DNA of 33,294 nucleotides, taken from NCBI GenBank assembly GCA_022448345.1, contig JAKVCB010000030.1:1-33294 (forward strand). Direction: 5' to 3'. Numbering within the stretch: position 1 is the first letter of the stretch; each line of letters begins with the position of its first letter. The stretch is from Pirellulales bacterium. GTDB lineage: Bacteria; Planctomycetota; Planctomycetia; Pirellulales; Lacipirellulaceae. This document shows positions 9,101 to 16,109 of this stretch, piece after piece. The notes below the pieces were generated by a model. It was not told the DNA's origin. It was given only the letters and a program-made list of their open reading frames with translations, and searched no databases. The position numbers and the translations under genes are program-made.

Positions 9101-9355
9101 CTTCTCCGGCAGCGGCCCAGCACGGCCCGGGGAATTACGTTTGTGACACTCGAAGATGAAACCGGATCGATCAACCTGATTGTCCATCAGCGGACATGGG
9201 AAAAGTTTTACCAAATCGCGCGGCGGAGTCCTGCCTGGTTAGTCCATGGTGAATTGCAGGTGGCCGAGTCGAACATTCATGTCGTGGTAGCACACCTGGA
9301 AGGGCTCCCAGAGAATCTCTCGGAACTGAAAACCGCGTCGCGAGATTTTCGCTAA
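6113..9355 (+). CDS. dnaE2: Error-prone DNA polymerase III alpha subunit DnaE2
   Basis: This 1080-residue protein has the length and order of DnaE2, the translesion C-family polymerase of the SOS mutagenesis pathway. The PHP domain covers about residues 1-210 and starts YAELHAKTNFSFLEGASHAD. The polymerase core contains QGRGSAANSA (354-363), the catalytic PDIDVDF (394-400, Asp397 and Asp399 region), and the third acidic site in KVDCLCLGML (Asp546). The motif RPGPIQGNMVHPYLRRR follows. A C-terminal OB-fold is seen near residues 995-1045 (VSVAGLVLLRQRPSTARG). There is no beta-clamp-rich long tail typical of replicative DnaE1. In many bacteria dnaE2 is in a cassette with imuA and imuB; neither is present within this window. 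The Shine-Dalgarno is weak. No frameshift or missing motif is seen, so it should be active. Confidence 0.95.
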   Translation: MQYAELHAKTNFSFLEGASHADELVTRAAELGYKALAITDRNSLAGVVRAHTAAKDSALKLIVGAELTPLDAPPVVVWATDRAAYGRLCRLLTRGRRRAPKGECLLTRSDIGEFSEGLIAAVPGTAEVLAAAKNGGPVAMPVSETRVHSRASLRSSLAAYRDIFGRDVYLLAELACGPDDAGRLAQLDDLSRQTNLPLVAAGDVHYHVPGRMVLHDVLAAIRHGTTVAQADGKWLFPNAQRHLQELSAIESLFSSMPAALDRTVEIASRCNFSLDQLRYEYPTELAPDGISPLEYLEQLTWEGARRRYQRGVPEKVRRQIEHELRLIGELHYESYFLTVWDLVRFARSKNILCQGRGSAANSAVCYCLEVTSVDPAMTDLLFERFVSKERDEAPDIDVDFEHERREEVLQYLYQKYGRERAGLAATVITYCSRSAIRDVGKALGLSLDRIDALASQVEGHKQEPKMAQRCREAGIDPQGELARRLVYCVNEMIGFPRHLSQHVGGMVITQGALCELVPIENAAMPDRTVIEWDKDDLDALGILKVDCLCLGMLTALHRCFDLVKQHYGAKGPDGRELALATIPPDDSDVYDMICRADTVGVFQIESRAQMSMLPRLKPRCYYDLVIEVAIVRPGPIQGNMVHPYLRRRAGEAAESYPNEAIRQVLQKTLGVPIFQEQAMRLAVVAAGFTPGEADQLRRAMAAWRRPGLIDQFRRKLLDGMRRGGLAEEFAQGVYRQIRGFGEYGFPESHAASFALLVYASAWMKHHYPEAYAAALLNSQPMGFYAPAQLVRDARSHEVEVLPVDVNHSRWDCTLENIADGRARLRLGMRMLRGFQYDDAMAVEQAQAEGPFRSLADFVRQAGLGRAALKCLAEADAFGSLGLTRRESLWQALAQNKKPKAMPLFDPPDRDGLGEGGLSADDVMCDRFTDDDEPLPEALPAMNLAEEVFADYQTVHLSLRAHPVSFYRDRLDRLGVTSAVGLAELKNGKRVSVAGLVLLRQRPSTARGITFVTLEDETGSINLIVHQRTWEKFYQIARRSPAWLVHGELQVAESNIHVVVAHLEGLPENLSELKTASRDFR

Positions 9356-9424
9356 GGATGCTGACCTGGGAAGAATGATAGTCTCTTTGCCAGGGTGGGA
9401 TCGCTACGTTACGCGGCAATAGCC

Positions 9425-9484
9425 GGGCCAGGCGACACTGGGTTAGGCAACGCTGGGCCAGGCGACACTGGGTTAGGCAACGCT
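9425..9484. repeat. Tandem repeat, two perfect 30-bp copies, overlapping a stop codon
   Basis: Two identical 30-bp units lie side by side. Each unit is itself two diverged 15-bp halves; on the minus strand these are AGCGTTGCCTAACCC and AGTGTCGCCTGGCCC, differing at four positions. The first half of the first unit encodes the last residues S-V-A and the stop TAA of the isomerase gene. The second unit therefore places a second in-frame TAA 30 bases downstream. A few bases of a third unit follow at 9485-9489. Confidence 0.95.
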
Positions 9485-10327
9485 GGCCAACTGCTGTTCG
9501 ATCTTGCGGAGGTGATCGTAGCTTACCCGGGCGATTTCCTCGGGACTTGGTTCGTAACGAAACACCTCGACAGACACCCAGTGCTGGTAATCGATTTTTT
9601 CGAGAGCCTCGACGATTGGCAGGAAGTCGAGATCTCCCATGCCGGGGCCCAGTAAATTGGGGTCATTGGCATGAAAGTGAATCATCGACTGTTGGTGACG
9701 GTCGACCAATTCGGGTATGGAATCTTCTTCACTGGTCATGGCCTTGCAGTCCAGGTGCAACTGGCAGTGTTCCGAATCGACCAATCCGGCCAGGGTCATT
9801 GCCTGCTCGGCGGTGTTTAAAAAATCTCCTTCGTGTGGGGTCAACGGTTCGAGCGCGATTCGCACACCGTGCTGCGCGCAGGCGGGCATGGCCCCGGCGA
9901 TTATTTCAGCGGCATACTTTTCCGCCTCACCGTAACTGATGCCCGGCAGCAGGTTGCGTTGTTGGGGGGAGCCAAGCACCATGACGTTGCCACCTAAATC
10001 TGCGCAGAATTCCACCAGCGCCACCAGGTAATCGGTGGTCTCTTTCCGCACAGCCGGTTCCGGGCTGGTGAGATAAATGCCTTGGGTTTTGGCAAGCAGC
10101 CAGTGCAGGCCAACCACTTCCAGGCCGGCATCGGCCGCCTGACGCCTGACCTCAGCCCGCTGTGATGCTGGCACCTTGCGGACGTCGAACGGGTCATCGG
10201 CAGGGAGCAACGTGAAGGGCGCCATTTCGATGCCCGTATACCCGAGTCGACGGCAGGTGGCAAAAGCCTGATCGAAGGGCTGGGTGCCGAAGGTTTCGTT
10301 ACAAATTGCAATTTTCATGGCACACAT
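9473..10327 (-). CDS. Sugar phosphate isomerase/epimerase (AP-endonuclease-2 TIM barrel)
   Basis: This is a 284-residue cytosolic-type protein without signal peptide, belonging to the xylose isomerase-like TIM-barrel superfamily. The expected metal-binding pattern is visible: Glu160 (IALEPLTPHEGDFLN), Asp193 (QLHLDCKAM), His217/His219 (MIHFHANDPN) and Glu254 (VSVEVFRYEP). Relatives interconvert keto-sugars or inositol derivatives, and the substrate cannot be told from sequence. The start ATG at 10327 is favoured by GAGG about 11 bases upstream; ATG 10318 is an alternative. It begins 18 bp after the DUF6807 gene, so the two are probably co-transcribed and may act on the same sugar. Its stop codon lies within a tandem repeat. 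Confidence 0.88.
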   Translation of the reverse strand: MCAMKIAICNETFGTQPFDQAFATCRRLGYTGIEMAPFTLLPADDPFDVRKVPASQRAEVRRQAADAGLEVVGLHWLLAKTQGIYLTSPEPAVRKETTDYLVALVEFCADLGGNVMVLGSPQQRNLLPGISYGEAEKYAAEIIAGAMPACAQHGVRIALEPLTPHEGDFLNTAEQAMTLAGLVDSEHCQLHLDCKAMTSEEDSIPELVDRHQQSMIHFHANDPNLLGPGMGDLDFLPIVEALEKIDYQHWVSVEVFRYEPSPEEIARVSYDHLRKIEQQLASVA

Positions 10328-10345
10328 GGTTGCGATAGCCTCTTT

Positions 10346-11407
10346 TCACGATTCGGAACTGGTTTTGGTGGCTGGGTCGGCAATGAATTGTTGATAGGCT
10401 GACTCCACTTGCCCGCTTTCCCATGCGCCTTGGTGAATAACGACCCGGTAACGCAACACGAGCGATTCACCTTTGCGGATGGTGATCGCTCCTTGTTCAA
10501 CGGTGGAAGGGTTGAAATGATGTTCACCAATTGGGTTGGCTGCAAACAGGCCATAGTTGCGCACATGCCAGCGGCAGGGATGGCGAAAGTTTTGGGGATG
10601 ACTGAGGATGGCAATACCGGAGGACTCACCATCGACCGGGCCAGAGTATTCAATCCAGTTGGCCGGTTCCCCCCACGCATCCTTGTTGGTTTTCCCATCG
10701 GGGTTCAAAATGCGGCCTCCTTTTCCGGCATCGACCTTCATCGTGCCGGCTACACGAACGGCAAACATGCCTTCCTTGGTATCTCCCAGCACGATATCTG
10801 ACTCGGTGGCTTTAAAAGTGAGCGTGTAATCGATCCAGCGGGTACCATCGGCATCGACACCAAACAGCACCTTCCGCTCATCCTCGCAGATTTGTTTCCC
10901 ATCACTGGTCCAGTCGTTGCGGGTCGAAACCACGGCCGGATTGCCACTTGCGACCTTGATAAAGTCACGGTGGGCAATCAGGTTTTGGGATTGCTTGGCA
11001 ACTCCAGCGGGTTGGTCTCGCCAGAAGTCGAGCCCGTTCACATCCCCATGGGTGAACCACAGTGACCGATGATGGATGTGATCTGCCTTTTCGGTGTCTT
11101 GCACCGGGCCCAGAGGATAGGAGCGAGTCATGTTTTTCCCGGCCGGACCAACAACAGGCCAGATGACCGGTTGTGGCACCTCCTTGGTCAGGTATTCGGC
11201 AAACGGTTTGCCGTCAATTTCAATCCGCACTCCGGCATCGGTCGAGGTTGCGGTGACCTCGGGGGGCTTGGAGTTCGAGTCGTTGGCATTGCACCATTGG
11301 CAAATTGGTGTGGCCAGTAACATGAGCATTGCAAGTCCCCAGGCAAAAGAAAACTGCCGGAGTTTACGATGACGAGGCATGTATGGGTTTGGGTCGATCG
11401 TTGTCAT
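10346..11407 (-). CDS. DUF6807 ('PmoA-like') secreted protein
   Basis: This protein of about 353 residues has a signal-peptide-like N-terminus (MPRHRKLRQFSFAWGLAM..., hydrophobic to about residue 35). The body matches the DUF6807 family that automatic annotation often calls 'methane oxygenase PmoA'; diagnostic stretches are WPVVGPAGKNMTRSYPLG, HIHHRSLWFTHGDVNG and the later AILSHPQNFRHPCRWHVRNYG. The family is common in planctomycete and Bacteroidetes sugar-catabolic loci and is not a subunit of particulate methane monooxygenase; its reaction is not established. Several starts are possible: GTG 11416 has an AGG 8 bases upstream, ATG 11407 is used here, and ATG 11380 starts right at the basic signal-peptide region. 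It is upstream of, and 18 bp from, the isomerase gene. Confidence 0.85.
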   Translation of the reverse strand: MTTIDPNPYMPRHRKLRQFSFAWGLAMLMLLATPICQWCNANDSNSKPPEVTATSTDAGVRIEIDGKPFAEYLTKEVPQPVIWPVVGPAGKNMTRSYPLGPVQDTEKADHIHHRSLWFTHGDVNGLDFWRDQPAGVAKQSQNLIAHRDFIKVASGNPAVVSTRNDWTSDGKQICEDERKVLFGVDADGTRWIDYTLTFKATESDIVLGDTKEGMFAVRVAGTMKVDAGKGGRILNPDGKTNKDAWGEPANWIEYSGPVDGESSGIAILSHPQNFRHPCRWHVRNYGLFAANPIGEHHFNPSTVEQGAITIRKGESLVLRYRVVIHQGAWESGQVESAYQQFIADPATKTSSES

Positions 11408-11682
11408 GGTAAGCACGATTTTTACCTGGCTGCAAGGAATGAGTGGTCGAAGTCGTTGTGACCGGAATTGTGGATCAAGACCGATTGTTCAATACAGAGG
11501 TGATCTCTACGGGCCTGATTCTACTCAAACTGCTCGGTTTGTACACCGACTACAAAGTCCCAGAGTTGTGTGGTTTAAAGTAGCAGTTTGGATAATTAGA
11601 GATGATAAAACCAGTCTGGTAAGGTTGTTTTCAGTTGACCGGAAAAATGGCAGCAAGATAGAATGTATTTCGTGGAGTCGGG

Positions 11683-14460
11683 TTGAAAAAAAGTTGGTTT
11701 TCCCAAAGCAGGTCTAGGGCTATTTTTGCGAGTTTTTCAAAGGTGGATCACTTTCGTTTTTTTGTTCTTGGTGTTGTGGTCTGTGGTTTCACCAACGTAA
11801 CGGTTGCCACGGGTGATTCGCCGCCCCATTCCAACGAGCCTCGTTCATCGCACTGGGCGTTTCAACCGCTGGTTCGTTCTGAAGTTCCGCAGGTAAAGCG
11901 ATCTCGTTGGGTGCGAACTTCGGTCGACGCATTTGTTTTAGCCCGTCTTGAAGAGCATGAGCTTGAGCCATCTCCGGTTGCTCCCCGACATATACTCCTT
12001 CGCCGGTTGTCGGCAAACCTGCTGGGCTTGCCTGCTTCGCAAGCTGCAATCAAACAGTTCACAGAAGAGAGTTCCCCGCAGGCCTACCAGCAACTGGTGG
12101 AGCGACTGTTGGATTCCCCTCATTATGGAGAACGCTGGGGGCGACACTGGCTGGACGTGGCCCGTTTTGCCGAGTCGACCGGCTTTGTCGAGAACCACAA
12201 CAAGCCACATTTTTGGCGTTATCGTGATTGGGTGGTCGATAGTTTTAATACGGACAAGCCATACGATCTGTTTCTCACCCAGCAACTGGCGGGAGATGAA
12301 CTGGTGCCCTATGCCGACGAGAACCTGATTGCGACAGGGTTTTTGGCAGCTGCCCGTCTTGCCAGTGAAGAGTTGAGTTGCGTGCGGCAAGAAGACGCAA
12401 TGTATGTCGACATGGTCAACGCAACCTCTTCGGCCATGTTGGGGCTCACGATGGGATGTGCGCAGTGTCACGATCACATGTTTGATCCGCTGACGCAGAA
12501 AGATTATTTCCGACTGCAGGCTTTTTTCTTGCGGGGATATCCCGGGAATGTGGTACTTGGTGGGGAACAGGTTTCCGAAGAGGTACACCAGGCGGCCGCA
12601 GGTTTTTACGATTTGAATCTCCAGATTCGAAAGCGGGTTCTGGAGGAAGGCGTTCAGGAAGAGTCTGCAGAATTTCAAAAGATTTGGTCTATGGAACCTG
12701 TGGACCGAAGCCCCGAGCAGGAAGCCTTGTTCCGGGTTCGCCGGGCGGCGCTGAATATTCGGGTTGCCGGTTGCAATGGCTTTCGCGTGAAAGAAGATGA
12801 GCGCAAACGACTGGATGATGCGAAAAGGGTAATTGACAAGTATGTCCCCGAACTCAAACAGGCGTGGGCGTTTTATTCTCCTGTCACCAGTCCGCACCGG
12901 CTCAGCACCTTGCTGATGGCGGGAAATTTTCCATTGATTCATAATGTGGAAGAACTTGGTTTCCGGCAGGCCTACCTGCACCGTCGTGGAGATCCTTACC
13001 AGACAGAAGTGCGGGTCAAACCTGGTTTTCCGGCAGTCCTGTCATTGCCCGACGAGAAGAATTCGATGGCAGAGGACAGGGCTTCGGAAAAATCTCGCCT
13101 CGAGCTGGCCCGTTGGCTCACGCGGCGCGGAACCCCCGCCGCAGCGCTCGTGGCGCGCGTGTGGGTTAATAGGATCTGGTCGTATCATTTCGGTCGGGGC
13201 CTGGTAGGAACTCCCGGTAATTTTGGCGAGCGCGGCGAGCGCCCGACGCATCCGAAATTGTTGGACTATTTGGCCTCGGAATTAATCGACAGTGGATGGA
13301 GCACGAAACATATTCAGCGGCTCATTGTAAAATCCAATACGTATCAGCAGAGTGCCAGTGCCGAGCTTGCTACGACCGACGGGCAATCTTATCCGCAGCT
13401 TTCTGATCCGGACAATCGTTTGTATTGGCGATGGCCAACCCGACGCCTGGAGGCCGAGGTTGTGAGAGATATGATGCTTGCCGTTTCCGGTCAGCTTGAC
13501 AATTCTGTTGGAGGGCCAAGTGTGCCGGTTGGTCAATGGTCAAACCGCCGCAGTATCTATTTTTTTCAGCGACGTGATGCACCCAGAGAAATGCAGGCAT
13601 TGTTTGATGCACCGACAGCCATGTCGGCAAGCTGTGCCCGTCGCCAGGTGTCGACAAGTCCACTCCAGCCGTTGTTTTTGCTCAACAGCCAGGAGTCGGC
13701 AGCGTGGTCTGAAAAATTTGCCCAGAACGTAATTTCCCAGTCGCCAGAAAATAAGGCAGAGCAGGTTGGCCTGGTGTTTGAAAAAGTGTTGGGTCGGCCG
13801 CCGGATGCGAGCGAGCAAAGGGAGGCTGTCTCCTATCTGGAGTTTGCCATGATGGAACCTCTGGAGAGTGGCGCCCCGCGCCCCCAAATTGAGCAAGTCG
13901 ATTTTTCCGTCGAGCAACAGGAGCCGTATTCAGATGCCACACCGCGACCCTCAATCGTGGCGACCAGGCCGAGCAAGCTGGGGGATTACGTCCTGCACCG
14001 CAACGGATATCAGGACCACACCCCTGAGCCAAGTGCTGCCACGGTTACCTATACCTTTAAACAACCGGTGACTGTGGCCGAACTGGAACTATTAGTACAC
14101 CTCAATGGTATCTCCCGGGTGGAGGGGTATGCAGGCGATGCGCCAGACGAGCTTGTCTCTATTGGCGAGGCGAGTACCTCGGAGGCGGGTCGTGGAAAGC
14201 CGTTTCCACAGGAATTGGCATCGGTTGCATTTGCATTTTCTCCGGAGAAGTGTCGTCAAGGGACTATTTTTCGATTTATTGTTCGTGAGACGGTGAAGGT
14301 TGATGGCTATGCGAACTACCAGGCCTACCCTCGGACAAAAGACCACCAGCGCATCAGTCCTACAATATATTTAGTTCCGGATGCTCCGAGACCGATGTCA
14401 CCATTGGCCAAGTTTTGCCAGGCGATGATGAATTTGAACGAATTCTTTTACGTTCCGTAA
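11683..14460 (+). CDS. DUF1549/DUF1553 secreted protein with one CxxCH motif
   Basis: This 925-residue protein starts at TTG 11683 with GGAG at 11674-11677. A basic N-terminus and hydrophobic stretch at about residues 24-42 indicate export. DUF1549 covers about residues 80-290, including ERWGRHWLDVARFAEST and the heme-like motif CAQCH (259-263) before DHMFDPLTQKDYF. DUF1553 begins near residue 471 (SRLELARWLTRRGTP) and includes NRIWSYHFGRGLVGTPGNFG. The last 200 residues form an extra beta-rich region. Many planctomycete relatives carry an N-terminal cytochrome c domain (PSCyt1), which this protein lacks: SHWAFQPLV starts only about 15 residues after the signal. It precedes a DUF1501 gene, the usual partner. 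The function is unknown; roles in polymer or sulfated sugar use are proposed for such pairs. Confidence 0.92.
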   Translation: MKKSWFSQSRSRAIFASFSKVDHFRFFVLGVVVCGFTNVTVATGDSPPHSNEPRSSHWAFQPLVRSEVPQVKRSRWVRTSVDAFVLARLEEHELEPSPVAPRHILLRRLSANLLGLPASQAAIKQFTEESSPQAYQQLVERLLDSPHYGERWGRHWLDVARFAESTGFVENHNKPHFWRYRDWVVDSFNTDKPYDLFLTQQLAGDELVPYADENLIATGFLAAARLASEELSCVRQEDAMYVDMVNATSSAMLGLTMGCAQCHDHMFDPLTQKDYFRLQAFFLRGYPGNVVLGGEQVSEEVHQAAAGFYDLNLQIRKRVLEEGVQEESAEFQKIWSMEPVDRSPEQEALFRVRRAALNIRVAGCNGFRVKEDERKRLDDAKRVIDKYVPELKQAWAFYSPVTSPHRLSTLLMAGNFPLIHNVEELGFRQAYLHRRGDPYQTEVRVKPGFPAVLSLPDEKNSMAEDRASEKSRLELARWLTRRGTPAAALVARVWVNRIWSYHFGRGLVGTPGNFGERGERPTHPKLLDYLASELIDSGWSTKHIQRLIVKSNTYQQSASAELATTDGQSYPQLSDPDNRLYWRWPTRRLEAEVVRDMMLAVSGQLDNSVGGPSVPVGQWSNRRSIYFFQRRDAPREMQALFDAPTAMSASCARRQVSTSPLQPLFLLNSQESAAWSEKFAQNVISQSPENKAEQVGLVFEKVLGRPPDASEQREAVSYLEFAMMEPLESGAPRPQIEQVDFSVEQQEPYSDATPRPSIVATRPSKLGDYVLHRNGYQDHTPEPSAATVTYTFKQPVTVAELELLVHLNGISRVEGYAGDAPDELVSIGEASTSEAGRGKPFPQELASVAFAFSPEKCRQGTIFRFIVRETVKVDGYANYQAYPRTKDHQRISPTIYLVPDAPRPMSPLAKFCQAMMNLNEFFYVP

Positions 14461-14645
14461 GTCGGTGGCCGTTGAGGTTTTAAGATTTTGTCAAAAATGA
14501 AGTAGCGATTCGCGAGTTTCACCAAAACTTCCTTGGGAGTCGTTTTTTTGGGGGTAACTCGCTTATACTGACAGGTAGCGACGTTTTGGTAACTGCATTT
14601 AGATTGCCCGGTTTTTCCGTGCGGGATTTTTGATGAGCACCAGCC

Positions 14646-16085
14646 ATGAATCACCTTCCAAAGCAGCATTCAAGCACACATTGTGGACAGTTTGGCCTTT
14701 TGCCCACCACTCGGCGAGAGATGCTCAAAGGTACTTGTCTTGGGTTCGGTTCACTGGCGTTGGGCCGATTGCTTGGTCGTGAGAGTGCCGGCAGTGGGGC
14801 TGTTGCCAGTAGCCCAGAGGCCACTACTCTGTCGCATTTTTCTCCCCGTGCGAAGAATGTTATTTTTCTGTTCATGGGGGGTGGTCCCAGCCAGATTGAT
14901 ACCTTTGATCCCAAGCCGGAACTGACGCGTCTGGATGGGCAGGAGACCCCTGAGAGTATTCGTAAGCTGTTTAAACGAACGGCAACGATGGGTAATGGAA
15001 CCCGCAAGTTGATGGGTAGTCCCTTTCGTTTTCAGCGATATGGTGAATCGGGATTACCCGTTTCGGACCTGTTGCCCGCAATAGCCCATCACGTGGATGA
15101 TCTATGTGTTATTCGTAGCATGCAGCACGATACGTCGATTCATATGCCGGGTGAGTATGTGATGACGACCGGTACAATCGTGGGAGATCGGCCCAGTCTG
15201 GGGGCCTGGGTCACGTATGGATTGGGTAGTGAGAATCGTGAGTTACCCGAGTACATCGTTTTTGGGTCGCCACCTCGGCCAACCTACTCTGCAGGTTTTA
15301 TGCCAGCCCTCTACCAGGGAACTTCCATTACCGCCGAGGGAATTCCACACCTACAGATGCCCTGGGGCGTTTCTGCATCGGGCCGCCGCCGCCAGCTCGA
15401 TTTCATTGGACAGATGAACCGGTTGCATCGCGATCGTGTGGATGTAGGTAATACAGAGCTCGAAGCCCGCATTCGTTCTTACGAACTTGCGTTTCGGATG
15501 CAAGTGGCTGCTCCAGAAGCATTTGACACCAGCCGGGAGACGATGGCAACCAAGCGGATGTACGGGATTGGTGGGGGGGCTACCCATAACGTGGGCATGC
15601 AGTGCCTGCTGGCAAGAAGGTTGGTTGAGCGCGGAGTACGGTTCATTCAGCTCTACGTTGACGGGTGGGATTCCCACAGTGATTTGAAGGGAGGTCACCA
15701 GGGCTGCGCGGATCGCAGCGATCGACCGATTGCCGGATTATTGACCGATCTCAAACAGCGGGGGCTGCTTGACTCGACCCTGTTGGTTTGGGGTGGAGAG
15801 TTTGGCCGCACCCCGGGAGCTGAGAAGGGCAATGGTCGTGATCACTCGCCCGGCGGTTTTACCGTGTGGCTGGCGGGTGGAGGTGTCAAAGGTGGCCAGG
15901 TGATTGGCAAAACCGATCCGGTTGGTTACACGGCCATTGAGCGGCCGATTCATCCCAACTCGCTCCATGCCACGATTCTGCACGCCCTTGGCCTTGAGCA
16001 GGAGAAGGTCACATTTCGTCATAATGGCCGGGATGAGATTCCCACGTTCATCTCCAGCGAGGTTGTGTACGACGCCTTTGCTTGA
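14646..16085 (+). CDS. DUF1501 Tat-exported protein (sulfatase/phosphatase-like fold)
   Basis: This is a 479-residue protein. A twin-arginine signal is seen as TTRREMLKGTCLGFGSLALG (Arg23-Arg24). The mature part begins with AKNVIFLFMGGGPSQIDTFD, the DUF1501 signature related to the alkaline phosphatase/sulfatase superfamily. It continues with LYVDGWDSHSDLKG (about residue 336) and WGGEFGRTPG (about 381), then GRDHSPGGFTVWLAGGGVKG. DUF1501 proteins are typically encoded directly after a DUF1549/DUF1553 protein in planctomycetes, as here (185 bp gap). The partner therefore probably works with it in the periplasm. No reaction has been established. The 3' end is only 24 bp from the convergent sugar dehydrogenase gene with no terminator visible between them. 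Confidence 0.93.
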   Translation: MNHLPKQHSSTHCGQFGLLPTTRREMLKGTCLGFGSLALGRLLGRESAGSGAVASSPEATTLSHFSPRAKNVIFLFMGGGPSQIDTFDPKPELTRLDGQETPESIRKLFKRTATMGNGTRKLMGSPFRFQRYGESGLPVSDLLPAIAHHVDDLCVIRSMQHDTSIHMPGEYVMTTGTIVGDRPSLGAWVTYGLGSENRELPEYIVFGSPPRPTYSAGFMPALYQGTSITAEGIPHLQMPWGVSASGRRRQLDFIGQMNRLHRDRVDVGNTELEARIRSYELAFRMQVAAPEAFDTSRETMATKRMYGIGGGATHNVGMQCLLARRLVERGVRFIQLYVDGWDSHSDLKGGHQGCADRSDRPIAGLLTDLKQRGLLDSTLLVWGGEFGRTPGAEKGNGRDHSPGGFTVWLAGGGVKGGQVIGKTDPVGYTAIERPIHPNSLHATILHALGLEQEKVTFRHNGRDEIPTFISSEVVYDAFA

Positions 16086-16109
16086 TGCCCGCAAGTGAAC
16101 CAGGTGTTG

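Noticed and set aside
10346-11407. Methane monooxygenase subunit (the usual 'PmoA' label)
   Set aside because: The protein has a signal peptide and the soluble DUF6807 pattern, not the membrane helices of particulate methane monooxygenase; no pmoB or pmoC is nearby.
11938-12981. Long minus-strand open frame (347 codons) inside the DUF1549/DUF1553 gene
   Set aside because: It is antisense to conserved domains, with no motif or ribosome binding site of its own.
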